Source: Candidatus Latescibacterota bacterium (lineage in GTDB: Bacteria > JAAXHH01). From it: DNA of 64,000 bases. Numbering within the stretch: position 1 is the stretch's first letter; the number at the start of each line of letters is the position of its first letter. The position numbers were made by a program, and so were the translations under genes. The stretch covers positions 62,001 through 126,000 of the forward strand of contig JAJEAN010000001.1 in the NCBI GenBank assembly GCA_022822725.1, in the 5' to 3' direction. Shown piece by piece: positions 58,300 to 64,000 of the stretch. A model generated the notes under the pieces. That model had not been told where the DNA came from, did not search any database, and saw only the letters and a program-made list of their open reading frames with translations.

Positions 58300-60249
58300 C
58301 TACCAGCCGTGTATCCGGTGTCCCTGTCCCGGGAACCAGAAGATGTCCACGAGGTTGGACAGGACGAGTCCCGTGCAGAATCCGACCAGCATCCCCATGA
58401 TCAGCGGCTGGGTGCTGCGGAACAGGCTGATGCCGCCGGAACGGAGCAGCAGGACCTTGACCGCCCAAGCGACGAAGAGGGTGAAGGCCCCGTTGTCGAT
58501 CGCCACCCCGCGGGCAATGGTGAGTCCCACGGGATGGAGCGGCCAGCCCGGAAACTTGTACCGGAGGAAGATCAGCACCATCATGGCGAATCCTCCGAGG
58601 AAAAACCAGGCGGCCTCCAGCACCGACATCCGGGTCGGGTTCTGGATCCATATCTTGACGCTCTCGAAGAAATGGATGTTCCCGGTGGTGAACGCCCACT
58701 GGTCGAACTGCGACGCGCCGACGGTTTCATACCCGGAATAGATCGTGTACGCCGCGCCGATCAGGAAGGCCAGGGCGAAGGCCCCGCAGATCACGGTGAA
58801 CATCAGCTTCTTGTCGGTCCAGACCCGGTCCCCGATCCGGGTGATGTGGGATACGGAGACCATGGTAAAGGTCTTCCAGTTTCGCGCGAAGGCGTTGGTC
58901 AGGCCGAAGACCGTGAGGGACGAAGGATCTATGCCGGCGGAGCCCACCCCGCGTATGAGGAACTCGTGGGAGTTCATGGGCAGGTCGAGGGCGACCAGGC
59001 CGGTTTCCGCCACGATCCGGGCCACGCCGACGTAGAAGATGAACAGCAGGAACAGGAAGGGCGCCATGATGGCGATCCCCATGCCGGCCATGTGCAGGAA
59101 GGCCGCCATGTAGGCGACGCCCAGCAACACGCCGAGGACGGCCGCCCGGTAGGAGAAGAACTCTTCGGAATCGTCCACTTCCGGCGCCCGTCCCAGGCCG
59201 CCCAGCGCCTTCCGCGCCACGTCCCACAGGTGGCGCCGGGCGACCCAGAACCCCCACAGCACGAATACGATCAGGGCGCCGATTTCCTGCAGCCGCACCG
59301 CGGCGTCCGGCGAAGCACCGGTTTCGAGAAGGCCCACGGCGTTCATGCCGCCGGATTCGAGGATGGCCAGCAAGTGAAAGACCCAGATGCTGAACAGGAT
59401 GTCCACCGGTGAGAAGAGGGCGAAGCAGAGGAGGTAGATGTTGATCTTGATCTTGATGGCGGGAAACAGGTGGCCGATGACCAGGTCCGTCGCGTAGGGT
59501 TGTCCGATGGGGATCACCCCGACCGGCGTAAAGTAATCGACGATGTTCCAGCCGATCACGACCAGCGGCAGCGAAAAGCCGATCCAGAAGAGCCTTCCCC
59601 GCATGAACCGCGGCAGGAACGAACGGCCGCCGGGTTCGTCAATGACCTGGGCGAGGACCTGGGCCAGCGGGAAGCTCAGTTTCTCGTGGACGATCCACTG
59701 TTTCCGCAGGATCACCACCAGGCAGGACCCCGCGAAGAACAGGGCGATGAAGAACGTGCCCCACCAGAAGAGCGGGACGATCCAGGGCCGCCACGGCAGC
59801 CGGGCGTAGGCGGGCCGTCCTTCGTAGAACCAGCGGATGGTATGGTCCGCGGGGTCGACCAGCAGCCATGACGGGAGGTATTGGAAGAAAACCTCTACCC
59901 ACTGGTTTTCGGGAGATGCAAAATAGTACGGTGTGGTGATCACGCCGATGAAATAGCTCATGAAGGCGTGGGACGGCACCGTGGACGCGATCAGTCCGAA
60001 GGAGAGGATGACGAGGAGCTCAGCCGTAGTGAACGTGGCCGCGGGGCGGTACTTGCGCAGCAGGCCGTTCACGACAATGACGAAGAACAGGAAGGGCGCC
60101 ATCAGGGACGCCGAGACGTGCTCGAAGTCCATGAACGTCCCGCGCACGACCCAAACGTTGTAGGGGATCCACAGGCCGATGAAGACGGCCAGGGCGATCC
60201 CGATCAGGATCGATCGGAGGGTCACGCGACGGTGGTCTTGTGTTTCCAT
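58300..60249 (-). CDS. DUF6785/DUF6784-type multi-pass membrane protein
   Basis: A 649-residue protein starting at the ATG at 60247-60249. It has about 14-16 hydrophobic helices with conserved polar motifs (ILRKQWIVHEKLSFPLAQV, split here as the long N-domain loop; VGVARIVAETGLVALDLPMN; NAFARNWKTFTMVS; KFPGWPLHPVGL). The layout matches the DUF6785 (N-terminal) plus DUF6784 (C-terminal) family, distantly like OPT oligopeptide transporters and frequent in planctomycetes and related environmental genomes. It is probably an importer, but the substrate is unknown. It is divergent from the hydrolase gene. Confidence 0.82.
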   Translation of the reverse strand: METQDHRRVTLRSILIGIALAVFIGLWIPYNVWVVRGTFMDFEHVSASLMAPFLFFVIVVNGLLRKYRPAATFTTAELLVILSFGLIASTVPSHAFMSYFIGVITTPYYFASPENQWVEVFFQYLPSWLLVDPADHTIRWFYEGRPAYARLPWRPWIVPLFWWGTFFIALFFAGSCLVVILRKQWIVHEKLSFPLAQVLAQVIDEPGGRSFLPRFMRGRLFWIGFSLPLVVIGWNIVDYFTPVGVIPIGQPYATDLVIGHLFPAIKIKINIYLLCFALFSPVDILFSIWVFHLLAILESGGMNAVGLLETGASPDAAVRLQEIGALIVFVLWGFWVARRHLWDVARKALGGLGRAPEVDDSEEFFSYRAAVLGVLLGVAYMAAFLHMAGMGIAIMAPFLFLLFIFYVGVARIVAETGLVALDLPMNSHEFLIRGVGSAGIDPSSLTVFGLTNAFARNWKTFTMVSVSHITRIGDRVWTDKKLMFTVICGAFALAFLIGAAYTIYSGYETVGASQFDQWAFTTGNIHFFESVKIWIQNPTRMSVLEAAWFFLGGFAMMVLIFLRYKFPGWPLHPVGLTIARGVAIDNGAFTLFVAWAVKVLLLRSGGISLFRSTQPLIMGMLVGFCTGLVLSNLVDIFWFPGQGHRIHGW

Positions 60250-60308
60250 GTTCAATAAAGCTCGGTTCGGGCCATCCGCCCCGGACCAGACGCGCGGGAG
60301 GTCGCCCG

Positions 60309-61508
60309 GTGACCGGAAACGTGTACGAGCCCGATACGTTGAACCGGCTGTACCGGAAGGGTGGCGATCCCGCTGACGACGGCCGCTTCCGGCTGCGCCG
60401 CCCGCGTTTCGAATCCCGCTGGACCGGCCTGCTGCTGCCGGAGGACCGGGACATCGAGGAGAACCGCGGTTTCGGTTACCTCATGGTGGAACCGGTCGAT
60501 CTGCCCGCAGCGGGCGCCGACGAGGTCCTGGTCATCTTCCACGGGCTGAACGAAGGCAGCTACGCCAGGATGCTGCCCTGGGCCAGCAGCTTCGCCCTGC
60601 GGCTCGGTATCCCCGTCATCCTCTTCCCCCTGTCCTTCCACGTGGGGAGGCGGTCGGATCTCTGGAGCGTGCAGGAACAGACCCGGATCGCCGCCCGCCG
60701 CGCCGCCATGACCGGCAACGGACGGACCAGCCCCTTCAACGGCCGGATCAGCGAACGGCTGGACCTGGCGCCCGAACGGTACTGCCTGGGCGGGCTGCAG
60801 TCCTGCTTCGACGCTGCGGACCTGGTCGCGCGTATCGAAGCAGGCGAGCATGTATCCTGCAGGGCCGGAGCGCGGGTGCGCTTCCTGGGTTATTCGGCGG
60901 GCGGCTACCTGGCCCTGGTCCTGTTGCTGGCCGATCCCTTCGGACGGTTCTCCAACACACGGGCCGCCCTCTTCGCGTCCGGCGCTCCACTCGGCGGCAT
61001 CCGGCCCGGAAGCCTGTTCATCATGGACGATGCGGCCGCGGAAGGGTTGTCGGCGTACCTTCGCGGGGCGTCGTTTCCGAACGGGGTGTCAAAAGTCCGC
61101 CAGGGAAACCTGGTCGATGGCCGCCACCGCCGATTGGTCGATCCCCCGCTGCGCTGGCTGAAAGAGGTGCTGTTTCACGGCGACGCCCTGGCAGCGCGCA
61201 TGAAGGACATGCAGGACCGGTTGCTGGTCGTCGTCAATCCCGCCGACCGGGTCATATCGGCGGATCAGGCCGAACGGAATCTGTATCCGGCGCCCGTCCT
61301 GCGCCTGGAGCTGGGCGTGCACGAGTTCCCCTTCACCACGGGAGAACCGTTGCCGGACCGCTACGAACGGCGCGCGAAGGAGACCCGGTCCATGATCAGG
61401 AACCTCCGGAACGCCCACCGCATCGGACCGGAATACCGATCCGCCTTCGATCGATTCGTCCACGACGTATCGACTTTCCTGTTCCCCGACCTGTCAAATC
61501 CGGCTTGA
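60309..61508 (+). CDS. Alpha/beta-hydrolase-fold protein, DUF6051-like
   Basis: A 399-residue protein from the GTG at 60309-60311, chosen because GGGAGG lies 7 bp upstream and residues before it do not resemble the family. VLVIFHGLNEGSYARMLPWA is the strand-turn with the oxyanion residues, and VRFLGYSAGGYLALVLLLAD carries the GxSxG nucleophile elbow (Ser near residue 198). A late LLVVVNPADRVI and an ELGVHEFPF segment supply candidate Asp and His of the triad. It resembles the DUF6051 group of serine hydrolases, whose substrates are unknown. There is no signal peptide. Confidence 0.72.
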   Translation: MTGNVYEPDTLNRLYRKGGDPADDGRFRLRRPRFESRWTGLLLPEDRDIEENRGFGYLMVEPVDLPAAGADEVLVIFHGLNEGSYARMLPWASSFALRLGIPVILFPLSFHVGRRSDLWSVQEQTRIAARRAAMTGNGRTSPFNGRISERLDLAPERYCLGGLQSCFDAADLVARIEAGEHVSCRAGARVRFLGYSAGGYLALVLLLADPFGRFSNTRAALFASGAPLGGIRPGSLFIMDDAAAEGLSAYLRGASFPNGVSKVRQGNLVDGRHRRLVDPPLRWLKEVLFHGDALAARMKDMQDRLLVVVNPADRVISADQAERNLYPAPVLRLELGVHEFPFTTGEPLPDRYERRAKETRSMIRNLRNAHRIGPEYRSAFDRFVHDVSTFLFPDLSNPA

Positions 61509-61525
61509 CAACAGCCCATTTCCCC

Positions 61526-61628
61526 GGTTATCTAAAAGGATATAAGATAACCTATTGTAAATAAGAAACGTTACACGCGCATTCCGCGTCGGCTGACCAA
61601 TGGGGCAAGCATTAGTTTAAAATGCCCC
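61526..61628. promoter_or_regulatory. Two inverted repeats in the rel leader/upstream region
   Basis: GGTTATCT/AGATAACC (61526-61552) is a perfect 8-bp inverted repeat with an 11-nt loop. GGGGCA/TGCCCC (61602-61628) is a second, with an alternative inner GCATT/AATGC pairing. They lie in the 175 bp between the hydrolase gene and rel, in an AT-rich island. They may terminate the hydrolase transcript or regulate rel; I cannot place a good promoter among them. Confidence 0.5.
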
Positions 61629-61683
61629 GCAGCCCTGTCAAGCACGTTCAGGCCCCTGTCGGGCCGTCGAGGCGAGTGTCCCG

Positions 61684-63939
61684 ATGACTGCCACGGTTGA
61701 AAACGCCCCTTCACACGCTTCGATCGTTCCGGTCCAGGTACTGCTGGAGCAGTACGCCATTTCCCATCCGGAGATCGACTCCGACGAGGCGCTGGAAGCC
61801 CAGTTGGACCTCATCGAACGGGCCTATCATTTCAGCGCAATGCACCACGCCGGCCAGGTCCGCAAGTCCGGCGAGCCCTTCATGGTGCACTGCACGCAGG
61901 TGGTGCTTACGCTGATCGGCCTGCAGCTGGACGCTGTGACCATCGCGGCGGGGCTGCTGCACGACGTGGTGGAAGACGTGGAAGAAGTGACCATCGAACA
62001 GCTGGCCGCGGAATTCGGTGAGGAAGTGGCCGTCCTGGTAAACGGCGTCACCAAGATCACCGGGCTGTCCTTCAGGAGCCAGGAGGAGCTGCAGGCCGAG
62101 TATTTCCGCAAGATGCTCGTTTCCATGGCGAAGGACGTGCGCATCATCCTCATCAAGCTCGCGGACCGGCTTCACAACATGCGTACGCTGTCCTTCCTGG
62201 AAGCGCAGAAGCAGCAGCGGATCTCTCTTGAAACCCGGGAGATCTACGCCCCCCTCGCCCACCGGTTCGGCATGGCCAAGATCAAGTCCGAACTGGAAGA
62301 CCTCAGCCTGAAATACCTGTCTCCCGAAGTTTACCGGGACCTCGCGAGCAAGCTGGACCAGAAGCGAGTGGAGCGGGAAAAGCTGATCGAAGAGATCCGC
62401 CAGCCCATCGTCAAGGCCCTGAAGGACGCGGGCATCGACGCCACGGTGAACGGCCGGGCAAAGCACTTCCACAGCATCTACACGAAGATGCAGCGCCGCA
62501 ACCGGCCCTTCGAGGAGATCTACGACCTGCTGGCGCTGCGCGTCGTGACCGACACGGTGCCCAACTGCTACCATGCGCTCGGGATCATACATACCCTCTA
62601 CACACCCCTCTTCGACCGCTTCAAAGACTACGTTTCCCGGCCCAAGATGAACATGTACCAGTCCCTGCACACCACGATTATCGCGTCGAATGGGGAAACG
62701 GCCGAGATCCAGATCCGCACGCGGGAAATGGACCGGATCGCGGAAGTGGGGATCGCCGCCCACTGGCTTTACAAGGAAGGGAAAGAGGAGGTCAAGGACG
62801 GCGAGAGCCGCGAAGACTGGCTCAGCCAGGCGCTGGACTGGCAGACCGACATGACCGATCCGAAGGAGTTCATGAGTTACCTCCGCATGGACCTTTACGA
62901 CGACGCCATCTTCGTCTTCACCCCGCGCGGGGATCTCAAGGAACTGCCGCAGGGCGCCAGCGTGCTGGATTTCGCCTTCGCCATCCACACCGACATCGGA
63001 CTTCACTGCAGCGGGGCGAAGGTGAACGGCAACATCGCACCGCTGGCCGGGAAGCTGCAAAACGGCGACACCGTCACCATTTTCACCTCGCCGCACCAGA
63101 CGCCGAGTTCGTACTGGCTGGATATCGTCAAGACGACCAAGGCGTCCTCCAAGATCCGGTCCTGGTTCAGAAAGGCCACGCTGGAACAGAGCATCAGTCT
63201 CGGCGAAGATCTGTTGGACCGGGAGCTGAAACGGCTCAAGGTCAAGCGCAAGGTTTCGGAAGAACTGGAAGCGCTCGCGAAGGAGTACGGGCTGCCCGAC
63301 GCGAATCGTCTCTATGCCGCGATCGGCCGCGGAGAGTATTCCGCGGCCCAGGTCGCCCAGAAGCTGCTTCCGGAGGAACCTTCCGGAGAAGAGCCTTCCA
63401 AAACGTCGGTGCTGACGCGGTTCGTGGACCGGGTGCGCCGTCCCCGGGGCGGGGTCAAGGTCACGGGCATCGATAACCTGATGATCCGCTTCGCCCAGTG
63501 CTGCCAGCCGGTACCGGGGGATCCCATCGTCGGCTTCATCACCCGCGGACGCGGCGTTACCGTACATAACAAGGAATGCACAAACATCGTGGACGATCTC
63601 GAGCGGCGCCTCGAGGTGCACTGGGACGTGGAGAAGGACCAGTTCTTCGTCGTCGGACTGCGCATCTTCGGCACCGACCGGCCCGGCCTGCTGAACGAGA
63701 TCTCCAGGACGATTTCCGATGCGGGCATCAACATCACCCACGCCGCGATGGACACGACGGACGGGATGGCGAACGGCAATTTCGGCATCGAGGTGGAGCA
63801 TCTCAGCCAGCTGGACCGGCTGATCGTCCGCATCAAGAAGGTCAAGGGCGTGGACCGGGTGGAACGGGAAAAGGGCGTTAAATACGGCAACGTTTCGGAG
63901 GACGTCTTCGACCACCTCGAGCAGGATCCCGGCAAATGA
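61684..63939 (+). CDS. rel: Bifunctional (p)ppGpp synthetase/hydrolase, Rel/SpoT
   Basis: A 751-residue protein of normal length. The hydrolase HD domain (residues about 45-200) has HHAGQVRKSGEPF, LLHDVVED (His93-Asp94) and VTKI. The synthetase domain (about 240-370) has RAKHFHSIYTKMQRR, EEIYDLLALRV, RFKDYVSRPK (the RFKD type seen in bifunctional enzymes), NMYQSLHTT and EIQIRTREM. TGS (about 395-455), a helical/zinc-finger region with CCQPVPGD, and a C-terminal ACT domain (about 670-745) follow. Both catalytic centres look intact, so the enzyme should make and degrade the stringent-response alarmone. The stop overlaps the next gene's ATG by 4 bp. Confidence 0.95.
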   Translation: MTATVENAPSHASIVPVQVLLEQYAISHPEIDSDEALEAQLDLIERAYHFSAMHHAGQVRKSGEPFMVHCTQVVLTLIGLQLDAVTIAAGLLHDVVEDVEEVTIEQLAAEFGEEVAVLVNGVTKITGLSFRSQEELQAEYFRKMLVSMAKDVRIILIKLADRLHNMRTLSFLEAQKQQRISLETREIYAPLAHRFGMAKIKSELEDLSLKYLSPEVYRDLASKLDQKRVEREKLIEEIRQPIVKALKDAGIDATVNGRAKHFHSIYTKMQRRNRPFEEIYDLLALRVVTDTVPNCYHALGIIHTLYTPLFDRFKDYVSRPKMNMYQSLHTTIIASNGETAEIQIRTREMDRIAEVGIAAHWLYKEGKEEVKDGESREDWLSQALDWQTDMTDPKEFMSYLRMDLYDDAIFVFTPRGDLKELPQGASVLDFAFAIHTDIGLHCSGAKVNGNIAPLAGKLQNGDTVTIFTSPHQTPSSYWLDIVKTTKASSKIRSWFRKATLEQSISLGEDLLDRELKRLKVKRKVSEELEALAKEYGLPDANRLYAAIGRGEYSAAQVAQKLLPEEPSGEEPSKTSVLTRFVDRVRRPRGGVKVTGIDNLMIRFAQCCQPVPGDPIVGFITRGRGVTVHNKECTNIVDDLERRLEVHWDVEKDQFFVVGLRIFGTDRPGLLNEISRTISDAGINITHAAMDTTDGMANGNFGIEVEHLSQLDRLIVRIKKVKGVDRVEREKGVKYGNVSEDVFDHLEQDPGK

Positions 63940-64000
63940 CCGCTGACGAATACATCGGCGACGATCCCGTATCGCGCAGGGACTTCCTCCGCGGCGGCCT
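63936..64000 (+). CDS. Start of a Tat-exported protein, cut by the window edge
   Basis: The ATG at 63936-63938 overlaps the rel stop codon (ATGA). The 21 complete codons visible read MTADEYIGDDPVSRRDFLRG plus one more residue. SRRDFL is a textbook twin-arginine motif, so a folded cofactor-containing protein is likely to be exported. The identity cannot be told from this stretch. Confidence 0.7.
   Translation, partial: MTADEYIGDDPVSRRDFLRGG

Noticed and set aside
61711-63915. 734-codon minus-strand frame
   Set aside because: Antisense shadow of rel, whose HD, synthetase, TGS and ACT motifs are unambiguous.

Overview
The window looks like part of the chromosome of an uncultured, GC-rich, Gram-negative bacterium. 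Direct signs of a two-membrane envelope are a TolC-type channel, an LpxH-type lipid A enzyme, an MlaC-like protein, a C-terminal beta-barrel autotransporter and several lipoproteins. Abundant PhyH oxygenases, Gfo/Idh/MocA oxidoreductases and SDRs, a DUF6785-type membrane protein and a double-length UvrA fit environmental lineages such as Latescibacterota or Poribacteria. That placement is inference, not proof. I found no rRNA, tRNA, CRISPR array, insertion sequence, integrase or phage gene.

Layout. 1-13.8 kb: a truncated PhyH oxygenase divergent from a tungsten-type aldehyde:ferredoxin oxidoreductase; a kptA plus GH113-like operon; an SDR; a minus-strand run dtd-maf-YdjM-like-coiled coil-Gfo/Idh; a MATE exporter; then ahcY and a PLP decarboxylase on the plus strand. 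13.9-27 kb: a 1299-residue autotransporter with three Cache-like modules, a second PhyH, a P1 peptidase, a cold-shock gene with a long leader, a Tat-exported class V aminotransferase, and a minus-strand set of SDR, two Gfo/Idh enzymes, DUF971, a lipoprotein and a methyltransferase. 27.2-33 kb: one gene encoding two complete UvrA units in tandem.

33-46.8 kb is the most distinctive part. Eleven minus-strand genes run head to tail: BlaI-type repressor, M56 peptidase fused to a beta-barrel-like domain, cytidylyltransferase/CDP-alcohol phosphotransferase fusion, methyltransferase, flippase, a second and degenerate nucleotidyltransferase/CDP-alcohol phosphotransferase fusion, TolC, DUF3047, MlaC-like, phosphodiesterase and radical SAM protein. 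Several junctions overlap by 4 or 8 bp. I read it as a candidate system that makes, flips and exports an unusual phospho-alcohol (possibly inositol-phosphate-like) envelope component under BlaI/M56 control. An AT-rich inverted repeat between the repressor gene and divergent lpxH is the likely operator.

46.9-64 kb: lpxH, a collagen-like lipoprotein, dipeptide epimerase, site-2 protease, CCA-adding enzyme, methyltransferase, 7Fe ferredoxin, purU, a korAB 2-oxoacid:ferredoxin oxidoreductase pair, a DUF6785-type membrane protein, an alpha/beta hydrolase, a bifunctional Rel, and the first codons of a Tat-exported protein overlapping the rel stop codon.

Two genome-style features recur. Near-consensus sigma70-type promoters (TTGACA, 16-18 bp, TATAAT-like) stand in front of many genes. 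Short-period tandem repeats (9-72 bp) sit at or just beyond the 3' ends of genes, or inside their C-terminal and linker codons, at more than ten loci.
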